Shown here one piece after another: positions 27,435 through 39,174 of a DNA stretch of 64,000 nucleotides; position 1 is the first letter of the stretch; every line of letters starts with the position of its first letter. The position numbers and the translations under genes are program-made. The stretch is taken from NCBI RefSeq assembly GCF_000731095.1, contig NZ_JMTZ01000010.1, positions 1 through 64,000 on the forward strand. Reading direction: 5' to 3'. The DNA comes from Lysobacter antibioticus (lineage in GTDB: Bacteria > Pseudomonadota > Gammaproteobacteria > Xanthomonadales > Xanthomonadaceae). The notes below the pieces were generated by a model. That model was not told where the DNA came from and did no database searches. It was given only the letters and a program-made list of their open reading frames with translations.

Positions 27435-27980
27435 ATGAAGCTGTGCGAACACGCGGTGCTGATGGCCGGCTACAACCGCTGGATGAACGACAAGATTTAT
27501 GCGGCGGCCGCGCGGTTGCCGCACGAGGCGGTGAGCGAAGACCGCGGTGCGTTCTTCGGTTCGATCCTGGGCACGCTCAATCATTTGCTGGTGGCCGACC
27601 TGATCTGGCTGCATCGTTTCGCCAGTTATCATCCGACGCGTTTCGAGGCGCTGGACCCGATTCGCAACATGGCGCCGCCAACCGCCATCGATCAGCAACT
27701 GCACGATCGTCTCGCACCCTTGCAGGCGCAGCGAAGCGAGCTCGATGCGCGGATCGAGGATTGGGCCGGGTGCCTGACCGATGCGGATCTCGATCAGGTG
27801 TTGGTCTACGCGAACACCAAAGGCGTCGTTTCGCGTCGCGATTTCGGCGGCCTGTTGATGCATTTCTTCAATCACCAGACCCATCACCGCGGCCAGGTCA
27901 CGACCTTGTTGACCCAGGCCGGCGTGGACGTCGGCGCAACCGATTTATTGTTGCTGTTGCCGCAGCACGCGCCGGACTGA
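27435..27980 (+). CDS. DinB family protein (metal-dependent four-helix bundle)
   Basis: A protein of 181 aa. The DinB/DfsB four-helix bundle is indicated by His50 in LGTLNHLLVADLIWLHRF and by the late NHQTHHRGQ motif (His147, His150, His151), which usually bind a divalent metal. DinB-like proteins include thiol transferases and stress-induced proteins, so a precise reaction cannot be given. The gene is preceded by the purine-rich AAGGAGAGCC ribosome-binding site. No operon partner is visible. Confidence 0.88.
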   Translation: MKLCEHAVLMAGYNRWMNDKIYAAAARLPHEAVSEDRGAFFGSILGTLNHLLVADLIWLHRFASYHPTRFEALDPIRNMAPPTAIDQQLHDRLAPLQAQRSELDARIEDWAGCLTDADLDQVLVYANTKGVVSRRDFGGLLMHFFNHQTHHRGQVTTLLTQAGVDVGATDLLLLLPQHAPD

Positions 27981-28497
27981 AGAGCGGGGTTCCGCCGGGC
28001 CACAGCGTCCGCGGCATGGCCCGTGACGCGACCTGAATGCGCCGCGCCTTCGCGCAAATCCGCATACAGCGCACGAATCCAGGCCATGCGGATGATGGCT
28101 TCGCGTAGAGGGCCGCTGTTGTCGCCACGATAAAGAAACGTTTCGGCGCGCCGAGCTCGTGTCGTCGAGGCGCGACATCGTTGCGTTCGGATTGTGCGCG
28201 CAGTCACGACTCGCGCATGCGACTTCGCGCATGCCGTGCGCGTGCTCGCGACGAGCTGTGCTAATGAAACGTAGGCAGCGCTTGCACGCGCTGCGCTTGC
28301 ACATGCATGGGTGTCGCGCTTGGCCGTGCGCAAGCCGCGCATGGCGACGACGCGTCGCGATTGCATGGGTATGATGCGGTCCGCCGGATCGTGGGGAGAC
28401 GATCGCGCCGATCGGCGACGGCTCATACGCAGGATGCTCCATCCATACGCCATTCACTGGCGCGGGCGCAGAGGTTCGTGCCACAGGGGGAACCAGC
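27981..28497. other. Gene-free leader region before the M66 peptidase
   Basis: About 515 bp without a supported gene. It contains short palindromic and direct repeats such as GCGCATGC around 28217-28240 and two GCGCTTGCAC copies near 28280-28305. The spacing before the M66 gene is long enough for its own promoter and a 5' leader. I see no clear promoter hexamers. Confidence 0.5.
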
Positions 28498-30663
28498 ATG
28501 CAGACACCTCGCTTCACCACAACCGCGTTGTGGCTTTCGATCGCACTGACCTTGAGCGCCTGCGGAGGCGGCGGAGGTGGCGACAAGAAAGGCGGCGAAA
28601 CCGCGCCGGCTCCGGGCACGCCGCCCGGCACGCCGCCGACTACGCCGCCCCCGCCGCCCACGCCGCCGGGAGCGGTTGCGTTGGAGATCGCTCAACTCGA
28701 ACTCGCCCAGACCCACGTGCTGCCGGAAGCCGGGCTGAGCTGGACTTTGCGCCAGGCCAAGGAGCGGCTGCATGCGGTCGGCGGGCGCGAAGCGCTCGCA
28801 CTGCTGCGCCTGTCGGCCGAAAACGCCGGCAATCCGCAGTTGGAAGGCTGGGCCAACGGCGTTCAACTCGGCACCGTTGCGGTGTCCGCTTCGATCCCCG
28901 CCACCGAGGCCGGCGGTGCGGCCTATCCGGGCGCGCGTTACAGCGCGAGTTTGCCGGCGGCGTGGTTGGTGCCCGGTTTGCAGTTGCGCGTGCGCGCCGA
29001 CAATTACCGCGTCGGCGCGTTTCGCTCGCCCACGATCGGCGCCGACAGCCCGGTGACCCTGCGAGTGCTGCCGCTGTATCTGTTCGGCGCGAACGAGAGC
29101 AACTCGGTGCCGCTGGCGACCTCCGGCGCGCCCGATGCCGCCACCGTGACCGAGATCTTCGCCAAATGGCCGGTGGCCAGCGTGGTTGCGCAGAACCATC
29201 CGGCGCAGCGCGCGGTATGGCCGACCTTGTCGATCGCGCCGAGCGGCGGCAAACCGGCTTATCTGGCGCGCAGCACCGACGACGAACAAGCGGGCTTCCA
29301 GGTCATGGGCGCCACCTTGAATCTGCTCGGCGGACTGCTCGCCGCCAACGGCGAATCCTCCGGGCCGGTGCAGTACTACGCGCCGCTGATCCTGTTCGAT
29401 GCGGCCGGCAAGCTCAAGCATCCCGGTGGCGGCCTGGGGTCGATCGGCGGCGACACCGGCGTCGGCGATCATGGCTACTCGGGCATCTTCATCCATGAGC
29501 AGGGCCATGCGATGGGGTTGCCGCATCAGGGCGGCGCCTACACCGACGGCAAGTACCCCTATCTCGCCGGCAGCTTGAACGGATCGGTTTGGGGCTACGA
29601 CAGCACGCGCAAGGAGTTCCTGGCGCCGTTCGTACCGGCCACCGCATCGCGTTATCGCAACTGCGCCGGCGATACCTTCGACAGCACGCCGCGACAACTC
29701 GATGCGCAGGGCCGCTGCATCAAGCAGGACCCGATGCAGAGCGGTTCCGGCGACGAGGCGCGCGGCTACCGCTTCGCCACCTTCTCCGATTACAGCGTCG
29801 CGATGATGCAGCGCCATCTGGAAGGCACCACCTCGACCGACAAGAACGGAGCGCGCGTGTACTCCGGCGGCAGCATCGTCGCCGATGCGGCCTTCCCCGG
29901 CGGCTACAAGCGTTGGGACGGGATCGACCGGCGCTGGATCGACGTTGCGCCGAAGACCGCCGACAACGGCCTGTACGGCTTCAACCAGGGTTTGCCGGAG
30001 CGGCGCGACGTGCCGGTGCAGGCGATCGCGGTCGCTTACAGCCGGGCCGGTACCGCCAACGTTTCGCAGATCTACCCGCCGATCGGTTTTCGCGGCAACC
30101 TGCTGCGCTACATCGATCCCACCGATGCGGCGCAGCGTACGAGCATCGTGCCGAACACCGGGACCTATGCGTGGTACTGCCACAACGGCGGCTGCGACTA
30201 CACCTTGCGCGTGACCTATGCCGATGGCGGCGTGCGCCACGTGCTGCTGCAAGGCGGCTTCCGTCCCTGGTTCGGCCCGACCACCGCGCCGCCGGCCAGC
30301 GCCGGCGATCCCAACAACGGCGACAGCTTCCGCACCTGGGTGGTCAACGTGCCCGCCGACAAGGCGATCTCGCGGATCGAGCTGCTGGATTCGCCGAAGG
30401 GGTGGGAAGGCCTGCCGGCTGCGCCGACGGTGTTGCTGTCGCGTCAGGTGCCGGCGGTGAGCGCCCGCGCCACCGAAGCCGGCGCGAACGATGCCGCCTG
30501 CATCGAGCTGGCGACCGTCGCCGTACCGCTCAAGGCCGCACCGGAGCCGCGTTGCGCCTCCACGCCGCGCCCGGCCGCGTTGCCGGCGAGCGAAGCGTCG
30601 GCGCCGCAACCGGCGGCGGACCTGCGTCTTCGCGCATGGCTCAGCAGCTTGCTCAGGCGTTGA
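28498..30663 (+). CDS. M66 (StcE-like) metallopeptidase lipoprotein
   Basis: A protein of 721 aa. The N-terminus MQTPRFTTTALWLSIALTLSAC ends in a lipobox with Cys22, so a lipid-anchored surface or periplasmic protein is predicted. A Gly stretch and a long Pro/Thr-rich linker follow (about residues 23-60). The zinc site HEQGHAMGLPH sits at residues 333-343, with His333, His337 and His343 as ligands and Glu334 as catalyst, in the extended M66 arrangement. M66 members cleave mucin-type glycoproteins. The gene is transcribed alone, convergent with the kinase gene; a large hairpin at 30691-30726 separates them. Confidence 0.88.
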   Translation: MQTPRFTTTALWLSIALTLSACGGGGGGDKKGGETAPAPGTPPGTPPTTPPPPPTPPGAVALEIAQLELAQTHVLPEAGLSWTLRQAKERLHAVGGREALALLRLSAENAGNPQLEGWANGVQLGTVAVSASIPATEAGGAAYPGARYSASLPAAWLVPGLQLRVRADNYRVGAFRSPTIGADSPVTLRVLPLYLFGANESNSVPLATSGAPDAATVTEIFAKWPVASVVAQNHPAQRAVWPTLSIAPSGGKPAYLARSTDDEQAGFQVMGATLNLLGGLLAANGESSGPVQYYAPLILFDAAGKLKHPGGGLGSIGGDTGVGDHGYSGIFIHEQGHAMGLPHQGGAYTDGKYPYLAGSLNGSVWGYDSTRKEFLAPFVPATASRYRNCAGDTFDSTPRQLDAQGRCIKQDPMQSGSGDEARGYRFATFSDYSVAMMQRHLEGTTSTDKNGARVYSGGSIVADAAFPGGYKRWDGIDRRWIDVAPKTADNGLYGFNQGLPERRDVPVQAIAVAYSRAGTANVSQIYPPIGFRGNLLRYIDPTDAAQRTSIVPNTGTYAWYCHNGGCDYTLRVTYADGGVRHVLLQGGFRPWFGPTTAPPASAGDPNNGDSFRTWVVNVPADKAISRIELLDSPKGWEGLPAAPTVLLSRQVPAVSARATEAGANDAACIELATVAVPLKAAPEPRCASTPRPAALPASEASAPQPAADLRLRAWLSSLLRR

Positions 30664-30690
30664 CCCCACACGCGACCGATCGTCGCGATG

Positions 30691-30726
30691 CGCCCTGCCC
30701 CGTCCGCAATTGCGGCGGGGCAGGCG
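30691..30726. terminator. Large hairpin between convergent genes
   Basis: Nearly perfect outer arms GCCCTGCCCCG and CGGGGCAGGC enclose the inner palindrome CCGCAATTGCGG, between the M66 gene (+) and the kinase gene (-). No long T-run is present, so this is a candidate bidirectional transcript end. Confidence 0.5.
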
Positions 30727-30813
30727 CCCTGCGTCGGTACTTCGCGCCCTCATGAGGTGCAGCTGCTGCGACGCGCCGTTCGTTGGTCAGGCGAGCGAAC
30801 CAGCGAGTGGCGC

Positions 30814-33639
<2,826 letters not shown>

Positions 33640-33766
33640 GCGCGGTCAGTCGGTTTCGATACGACGGTCGTCGGCGATGTGGATCATGACGATGCGCATG
33701 GTGTGCGGGCGCGCTGCGCGGCGGCAGCCGGGGCGATGACGGAACGCGGCAGGCGCGGACCGTGCG

Positions 33767-34339
33767 TCAGCGGCTGGGCTCGTCTTGCAGCGAGGCCAGC
33801 AGGAACAGACGGGCCTTCTGCCAGTCGCGGCGGATGCTGCGCTCGGAGCGTTGCAGCAGCGCGGCGATTTCCAGTTCCGAAAGGCCGGCGAAATAGCGCA
33901 GCTCGACCACCTGGGCGAGGCGCTGATCGACGGCGGCCAGTTTGGTCAGGGCGGTGTCCAGACCGAGCGTGTCCTCGTCCAGGCGCAGGCCGCCTTCGAC
34001 GTCGTCGGGCAACTCGGTGACGCGGTGCAGATCGCCGCCGCGCTTCTGCGCCAAGCGCTGGCGCGCGTAGTCGACGACCACGCTGCGCATCGCCGAGGCG
34101 GCGTAGGCGAAGAAATGGGCGCGATCGTCGAACTGCGCTTCGCGCCGGCCGACGAGTTTGAGGTAGGCCTCGTGCACCAGCGCGGTCGCGTCCAGGGTCT
34201 GGCCGTGCTGGCCGGCGAGCTGGCGCCGCGCCATGGTGTGCAACTCCTGATACAGAGTCGCGAGCACGCGATCGAGTGCGCCGCGATCGCCTTCGCGGGC
34301 GGCATCCAACAGGATCGTGATGTCAGCGCTTTCGGCCAT
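33767..34339 (-). CDS. ECF-family RNA polymerase sigma factor
   Basis: A protein of 190 aa. Region 2 (ALVHEAYLKLV ... FFAYAASAMRSVVVDYARQR) and region 4 (ALTKLAAVDQRLAQVVELRYFAGLSELEIAALLQRS ... RDWQKARLFL) are in place, as in the sigma-70 ECF group associated with Ser/Thr kinases. It directs RNA polymerase to a restricted promoter set. It precedes the membrane kinase gene on the same strand by 127 bp, with no anti-sigma factor gene nearby. The ATG at 34339 was chosen over one 66 bases upstream because the coding bias begins here. Confidence 0.92.
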   Translation of the reverse strand: MAESADITILLDAAREGDRGALDRVLATLYQELHTMARRQLAGQHGQTLDATALVHEAYLKLVGRREAQFDDRAHFFAYAASAMRSVVVDYARQRLAQKRGGDLHRVTELPDDVEGGLRLDEDTLGLDTALTKLAAVDQRLAQVVELRYFAGLSELEIAALLQRSERSIRRDWQKARLFLLASLQDEPSR

Positions 34340-34507
34340 ATCGCCCCTCGACTCGGTGGAGACTATAGCGCGTTCATCTTCACATGATAGCGACCATGGT
34401 GGCATCGCCCGCGCCGCGCCGGCGCCGTTCGTCCGGAACCGGCGCCCGCAACCTGCGGACCGCTGAGGACGAGCCGGCCCGGCGGCGGGCAGCGCCGGGT
34501 CGCCGCT

Positions 34508-35320
34508 TCAGCGTTGGCAGTGCCCGCACCAGACCGTGGTGCGCTGGCCGATGCTGGCCTGTTTGAGCGGCCGTCCGCAGCGCGGGCAGGGTTCGCCGCC
34601 GCGGCCGTAGGCCGACAGCTCCTGCTCGAAATAGCCGGGCGCGCCGTCCGGGCTGATGAAGTCTCGCAGGGTCGTGCCGCCGCGCTGGATGGCGTAGGCC
34701 AGGATGTCCTTGATCGAGGCCGCGAGCTCGCCGTAGCGGTCGCGCGAGACCTTGCCGGCCGCGCGCAGCGGCGACACCCCGGCCGCGAACAAGGCCTCGG
34801 CGACGTAGATGTTGCCTACCCCGACCACCACCCGCTGATCCATCAGGAAGGTCTTCACCGGCGCCTTGCGGCCACGGCTGAGCTCGAACAGGTAGTCGCT
34901 GTCGAAGGCGTCCGAGAGCGGCTCCGGGCCGAGGTCGCGCAGCAACTCGTGGGTCTCGCCGGGCGCCTGCCACAGCAGGCAGCCGAAGCGGCGCGGGTCG
35001 TTGAAGCGCAGCACCTGGTCGGAATCGAGCAGCAGGTCGACGTGGTCGTGCGCGCGCACCGGCGTGTCCGCGGGCAGCACGCGCAGGCTGCCGGACATGC
35101 CCAGGTGCAGCAGGGCGCTGCCGGCGGCGGTGTCGAGCAACAGGTACTTGGCGCGGCGGCGCACCGCGTCGATGCGTTCGCCGGGCAGGGTGTCTTCGAT
35201 CTGCAGCGGGATCGGCCAGCGCAGGTCGGGGCGGCGCAGGATCGCGGTGACGACGCGGCGGCCTTCCAGATGCGGCGCCAGCCCGCGCCGGGTGGTTTCG
35301 ACTTCAGGCAATTCAGGCAT
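34508..35320 (-). CDS. mutM: Formamidopyrimidine-DNA glycosylase MutM (Fpg)
   Basis: A protein of 270 aa that removes 8-oxoguanine and formamidopyrimidines and cleaves the resulting site. The catalytic N-terminus PELPEVET starts right after Met, so the start is certain. Other marks are the H2TH region [19 protein letters not shown], the LHLGMSG core and the C-terminal zinc finger CPRCG ... CGHCQR (four Cys). The gene is divergent from the CHAD gene with 64 bp between starts. Confidence 0.97.
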   Translation of the reverse strand: MPELPEVETTRRGLAPHLEGRRVVTAILRRPDLRWPIPLQIEDTLPGERIDAVRRRAKYLLLDTAAGSALLHLGMSGSLRVLPADTPVRAHDHVDLLLDSDQVLRFNDPRRFGCLLWQAPGETHELLRDLGPEPLSDAFDSDYLFELSRGRKAPVKTFLMDQRVVVGVGNIYVAEALFAAGVSPLRAAGKVSRDRYGELAASIKDILAYAIQRGGTTLRDFISPDGAPGYFEQELSAYGRGGEPCPRCGRPLKQASIGQRTTVWCGHCQR

Positions 35321-35384
35321 GCGGCAAGGGTACTATCCCGGCCAGGCCGCGCATCGTTCGAAGGCCGAAACTGGGAGTCGCTTC

Positions 35385-36299
35385 ATGCCGCACGCGCCTG
35401 CGTCCGAGGAAGCCGCCGCACACCGGTCACGGCTCGCCGCGAAGGCGCCGGACGAACCGCTCGCCGCGAAGGCGCCGGACGAACCGGCCGCGCACCCGCC
35501 GGGCCGGCGCCTGCGCAGTTTCGCCAGCGCCGAGATCGACATGGCGCTCGACGCCCTGGGCTGGCGCGGCAATCGCATCCATGCCGGCGTGCACCTGGCG
35601 CGCAAGGGGCTGCGGCGGGTCCGCGCCACGCTCGCCCTCGGCGGCGGCGCGCTCGGTCCGGGCGCGGTGTTGGTCGACCGCGAGTTGCGCCGGCTCAACC
35701 GCGATTTGTCGGCATTGCGCGACGCCCATGCGCTGGTCGAAACCCTGGACCGTCTGCTGCGCCTGTCGCTCGAGGCCGAGGTCCGCACCCTGCTGCGTCG
35801 CGCCCGCCGCCGCGCCGCGCAGGCCCGCGCGCGGGTCGCGCACCAGGCCCGCGCCGACGACCCCGAGCTCGGCGCGCGCCGTTCTTTGTTGCGGGTGTTG
35901 CGCGCCGCGCTGCGGGCGCTGCCCTGGGACGGCCTGAAGCCGGAGGACTGGCGCGGGGCGGTCACCGCCAGCCTGGCGCGGGTCGCCCGCGGCGCCGAAC
36001 GCGCGCGCCGCAGCGGCGTGGACGAGGACTGGCACGACTGGCGCCGGCGTGCGCGGCGGTTGTCGCAGCAGCAACGCGCCCTGAAAGCGGCCAAGCTGGG
36101 CCGCGATGCGCCGAAGTTCGACAAACACACGATCGAGCGCCTCGGCGCGGCCCAAGACCTGAACCTGCTGCTCGATCATTGCGGGCGCCGTTCGGTGTTC
36201 GGCAAAGCCGACCGCGGCGCCTTGCGGCGCTATGCCGAGGGCGAGCTGGCGCGGTCGCGCGGGGAGATCGTGAATGGGGAAGGGCGCGGCTCGGACTAA
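35385..36299 (+). CDS. CHAD domain-containing protein
   Basis: A protein of 304 aa. The CHAD domain, an alpha-helical bundle of conserved His and basic residues, is visible in ALDALGWRGNRIHAGVHLARKGLRRVRATL, LNRDLSALRDAHALVETLDRL and the late DWHDWRRRARRLSQQQRAL. CHAD proteins bind polyphosphate in several bacteria and may be recruited to granules. A 27-bp in-frame tandem duplication (35433-35486) yields two copies of LAAKAPDEP before the domain. The start at 35385 follows a GGGAG ribosome-binding site. Confidence 0.88.
   Translation: MPHAPASEEAAAHRSRLAAKAPDEPLAAKAPDEPAAHPPGRRLRSFASAEIDMALDALGWRGNRIHAGVHLARKGLRRVRATLALGGGALGPGAVLVDRELRRLNRDLSALRDAHALVETLDRLLRLSLEAEVRTLLRRARRRAAQARARVAHQARADDPELGARRSLLRVLRAALRALPWDGLKPEDWRGAVTASLARVARGAERARRSGVDEDWHDWRRRARRLSQQQRALKAAKLGRDAPKFDKHTIERLGAAQDLNLLLDHCGRRSVFGKADRGALRRYAEGELARSRGEIVNGEGRGSD
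35433..35486. repeat. 27-bp in-frame tandem duplication in the CHAD gene
   Basis: Two adjacent perfect copies (35433-35459 and 35460-35486) of CTCGCCGCGAAGGCGCCGGA plus CGAACCG, each encoding LAAKAPDEP in the variable N-terminus. The length is a multiple of three, so the frame is kept. Confidence 0.9.
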
Positions 36300-36619
36300 G
36301 GGCTGTTCCTCGCTGCTGGACCCTCGCCCCAACCCCCTCAGCTTTGCACTTTCTGCGGTCGCCGCGAGCCGGAAAGGGAGTAGGGAGAGGGAGCAAAACG
36401 GGTTGGAAGACAGGCTGGGCCGGGCTGCCGCGACCGCCGGTCGGCGGGCGCCGGCTGAACCCTTTCGGCCGCGCCCGTTGCGGGCGTCCTTGCCCGTTGG
36501 AATAAACGACCCCATCACATCGCAGAGCCGTACCGGCGCGAAGGGTCCGCGCCGGGTGGCATCATTTGCTCAGGACCGGCCGCTTCGGGCCGGCCCCCGT
36601 GGTCTGTCGGAGTTTCGAA
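36300..36619. other. Gene-free region with degraded dispersed-repeat sequence
   Basis: About 320 bp without a gene. Near 36325-36400 there is CTCGCCCCAACCCCC with a distant partner AGGGAGTAGGGAGAGGGAG, which looks like an eroded copy of the CCCTC element found at 4578 and 15306. The rest probably contains the desaturase promoter. No promoter hexamer stands out. Confidence 0.45.
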
Positions 36620-37825
36620 ATGCCCGCTTCCCTGATCGATTTCCTTGCCGGCGGCCTGGTCCAGGCCGGCTTCTGGGAACTCGCCGTGTACTTCCTCGCG
36701 GTCACCCAGCTCACCATCATGTCGGTGACGCTGTACCTGCATCGCTCGATGGCGCACCGCTCGGTCGATTTTCATCCCGCGCTGGCGCACGTGTTCCGTT
36801 TCTGGACCTGGCTGACCACCTCGATGATCACCAAGGAGTGGGCGGCGATCCATCGCAAGCACCACGCCAAGTGCGAGACCGAGGAAGACCCGCACAGTCC
36901 GCAGTTCAAGGGCATCGACACGGTCATGTGGCGCGGCGTCGAGCTTTACCGCGAAGCGCGCGGCGAGCGCGAGGACATCGAGAAATACGGCAAGGGCTGC
37001 CCGGACGACTGGATCGAACGCAAGCTCTATACGCCGCATGCGACCTTCGGCCCGACCTTGCTGCTGTTCATCAGTTTCGTCCTGTTCGGCTTCGCCGGCG
37101 TGGCGATCTGGGCGCTGCAGATGGTGTGGATTCCGTTCTGGGCCGCCGGCGTGGTCAACGGCCTCGGCCATTGGTGGGGCTATCGCAATTTCGAGACCAC
37201 CGACACCGCGACCAACCTGACCCCGTGGGGCTTCTGGATCGGCGGCGAAGAGCTGCACAACAACCATCACGCCTTCCCGAGCTCGGCCAAGTTCGCCCTG
37301 CGCAAGTGGGAGTTCGACATCGGCTGGGCGGCGATTCGCGGCCTGCAGGCCGTGCGCCTGGCCAAGGTGCTGCGCGTCGCGCCGACCCTGGACGTGCGCC
37401 CGAACATCGCCATGCCGGACACCGAAACCCTGCGCGCGTTGCTGGCGATCCGCTTCCAGGCGATGACCGACTATTACCGCAGCGTGACCCTGCCGACCCT
37501 GCGCGAAGAAGCCGCGCACGCCGGCGACCGCATGCGCACCCTGCCGCGTCGTCTGCGCAAGGGCCTGGCCGACGGCGGCCGCTGGCTCGACGACGGCGCG
37601 CGTGCGCGCTTGCAGAGCTGGATCGACGAGCGGCCGCGCATGGCGACCTTGGCCGAATTCCGCCAGCGCCTGGCGCAGGTGCTCGACGACCGTTCGCACG
37701 ATGCGCAGGCCACCTTGAACCGTCTGCACGCCTGGTGCGTCGACGCCGAGGCCAGCGGCATCCAGTCGCTGCAGGCGTTCTCCGCGCGCATGAAGGGCTA
37801 CGCGCTGGCGCCGGCGCGCCACTGA
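36620..37825 (+). CDS. Fatty acid (acyl-CoA type) desaturase
   Basis: A protein of 401 aa. Membrane-bound diiron desaturases introduce a double bond into acyl chains, here likely at position 9. The three histidine boxes are present: LHRSMAH, HRKHH and the final ELHNNHH, with hydrophobic segments between them. The C-terminal ~130 residues after RVAPTLDVRPNI are soluble and helical, longer than plain desaturases but seen in related xanthomonad and pseudomonad proteins. The ATG at 36620 gives the usual short leader before the first helix. It is followed by a strong terminator. Confidence 0.92.
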   Translation: MPASLIDFLAGGLVQAGFWELAVYFLAVTQLTIMSVTLYLHRSMAHRSVDFHPALAHVFRFWTWLTTSMITKEWAAIHRKHHAKCETEEDPHSPQFKGIDTVMWRGVELYREARGEREDIEKYGKGCPDDWIERKLYTPHATFGPTLLLFISFVLFGFAGVAIWALQMVWIPFWAAGVVNGLGHWWGYRNFETTDTATNLTPWGFWIGGEELHNNHHAFPSSAKFALRKWEFDIGWAAIRGLQAVRLAKVLRVAPTLDVRPNIAMPDTETLRALLAIRFQAMTDYYRSVTLPTLREEAAHAGDRMRTLPRRLRKGLADGGRWLDDGARARLQSWIDERPRMATLAEFRQRLAQVLDDRSHDAQATLNRLHAWCVDAEASGIQSLQAFSARMKGYALAPARH

Positions 37826-37865
37826 GCGTTCGAAGCCGGTTCGCCGGTTGGGTCGTTCCAATAAG

Positions 37866-37895
37866 AACCCGCGCAGCGATGCGCGGGTTTTTTAT
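37866..37895 (+). terminator. Rho-independent terminator after the desaturase gene
   Basis: Stem AACCCGCGCA / TGCGCGGGTT with GCGA loop, followed by TTTTATT, 40 bp after the desaturase stop. Confidence 0.85.
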
Positions 37896-38271
37896 TGCCG
37901 CACATGCAGCGCGCCGTGCAGGCCGCGGCGGCTCGGCCGCCGCCCTGCGCGGCAGCCTCTTCAGGACCGCGACGCCCATCAGCATTTGCCGCCCGGCGAG
38001 GGTGTAGCGTGCGCAGGAATGGAGTCGCCGCGCCGGACCGCGTCCCGCGCCGCATAAGGAGATGCCGCATGCGCAGGGACATCGCTGCCCGAGACATCGC
38101 TGCTCGGACCATCGCCGCCGTCCGCGCGCCGCTTCCGATTCCCTCTTTCCTGCCTGCCCGTGCCGCCCTGGGCCGTACGGGATCGACGTCATTGCAAGGA
38201 CGAACCCGCCACCCGTGAACGCGCCGCGCGCCAGGGACGGGGCCGCGCTTCAAGCAAAGGAGACAGAACAG

Positions 38272-38442
38272 ATGAAGGTATTCCGTAGCAAGCGCATCAA
38301 GCTGCTCATGCTGGCCTCGTTGTTCGCTGCCGGCATCGGCTTCGGCGTGGCCCAGGCCGACAGTCCCTACCGCGAAGGCTGCCCGCCGAAGGCCGGCTGC
38401 AAGTACGGCGGCCAGCGCGTCGGTTGCTGCATGCTGCCCTGA
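38272..38442 (+). CDS. Small secreted cysteine-rich peptide, first of a tandem pair
   Basis: A precursor of 56 aa, recognised by its AAAGGAG ribosome-binding site (38256-38262) well placed before the ATG. Residues 1-29 form a Sec-type signal peptide (KVFRSKRIKLLMLASLFAAGIG, ending in AQA), giving a mature peptide of 27 residues. Four cysteines follow C-x5-C-x8-CC, and the motif GCxPKAGCx(Y/F)GGxR is shared with the next gene. Two disulfides are likely. The arrangement with a paralogue 12 bp downstream implies co-expression. I do not recognise the family; a toxin-like, antimicrobial or extracytoplasmic signalling role would be speculation. Confidence 0.8.
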   Translation: MKVFRSKRIKLLMLASLFAAGIGFGVAQADSPYREGCPPKAGCKYGGQRVGCCMLP

Positions 38443-38454
38443 GGATCGCGAACC

Positions 38455-38628
38455 ATGAGGACTTTTCGCAGCACCCGCGTGAAGTACCTGGCGATCGCCG
38501 CGCTGTTCGCCGCTTCGGTCGGTTTCGGCGCGGCCCAGGCCGACAACAAGTACGCCGAGGGCTGCGCGCCCAAGGCCGGCTGCCAGTTCGGCGGCAATCG
38601 CTTCGCCTGCTGCATGGACGATTCCTGA
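38455..38628 (+). CDS. Small secreted cysteine-rich peptide, second of a tandem pair
   Basis: A precursor of 57 aa, too short for many gene callers. The signal peptide (RTFRSTRVKYLAIAALFAASVG, ending in AQA) is clearly homologous to that of the preceding gene, as is the mature part of 28 residues with the same C-x5-C-x8-CC spacing. The GC.PKAGC..GG.R and CCM elements are conserved, while the residues between and the charged C-terminal DDS differ. Paralogous duplication with conserved cysteines and drifting loops suggests selection on the fold. Translation may be coupled through GAGGAT at the end of the first gene. Confidence 0.8.
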   Translation: MRTFRSTRVKYLAIAALFAASVGFGAAQADNKYAEGCAPKAGCQFGGNRFACCMDDS

Positions 38629-38835
38629 TCCGAGGCGGTCGATGATCCGTGCGCGACCGGCCTTGCGCCGTGCGCACCCGTGTTGCCGGCGTCGCCTGCG
38701 CGCCGCCGGCAACCCTGATCGGCCGAGTCGGCAGCGCAGGATCCCGCGATCCGCGGCCCGGACTTGCCTGGCGCCGCCGCCCGCGTCAGGCTGCGCGGCA
38801 AAGCCGCCGTTCCCGGCGCCACCCGGTTCCCGTGC

Positions 38836-39174
38836 ATGCGCCGACTGATTGCGATCGCGTTCTGTATTCCGTTCGTCTGCGCGGCGCAGCACGTCGCCTC
38901 GACCGGCGACTATTTGTCGCGCATGGACGGCGACCAGGACGGCAAGATCTCGCTGCTCGAGTACCAGGACTGGCTCAGTTACGCCTTCGACGCGATGGAC
39001 GCCAATCGCGACGGCCAGTTGGATGCGCAGGAGCAGCCCGCGAGCGGCCGCGGCGCACGCGCCGCGCTGTCGCGCGAGCAGCATCGCCTGACCCTGGCCG
39101 AGCGTTTCGGCAAACAGGACCGCAACCGCGACGGCTGGCTCGACGCGCGCGAACTGGCCTCGCCCCCGCAGTGA
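38836..39174 (+). CDS. Secreted EF-hand calcium-binding protein
   Basis: A protein of 112 aa. A signal peptide (RRLIAIAFCIPFVCAAQ) is followed by three EF-hand-type loops, DGDQDGKISLLE, DANRDGQLDAQE and DRNRDGWLDARE, spaced about 25-35 residues apart. The Asp/Asn/Gly pattern at positions 1, 3, 5 and 12 of each loop is conserved. It is presumably a periplasmic calcium-binding protein. It follows the cysteine-rich peptides after a 207-bp gap. Confidence 0.85.
   Translation: MRRLIAIAFCIPFVCAAQHVASTGDYLSRMDGDQDGKISLLEYQDWLSYAFDAMDANRDGQLDAQEQPASGRGARAALSREQHRLTLAERFGKQDRNRDGWLDARELASPPQ

Noticed and set aside
36620-37825. A transposase-derived tail on the desaturase
   Set aside because: The C-terminal ~130 residues vaguely recall a transposase end (W, SG and GY spacing), but I cannot support this from the sequence, and similar tails occur in desaturases of related genera.
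37895-38218. A 107-codon frame before the cysteine-rich peptides
   Set aside because: It starts in the desaturase terminator, has a repetitive basic composition and no ribosome-binding site.
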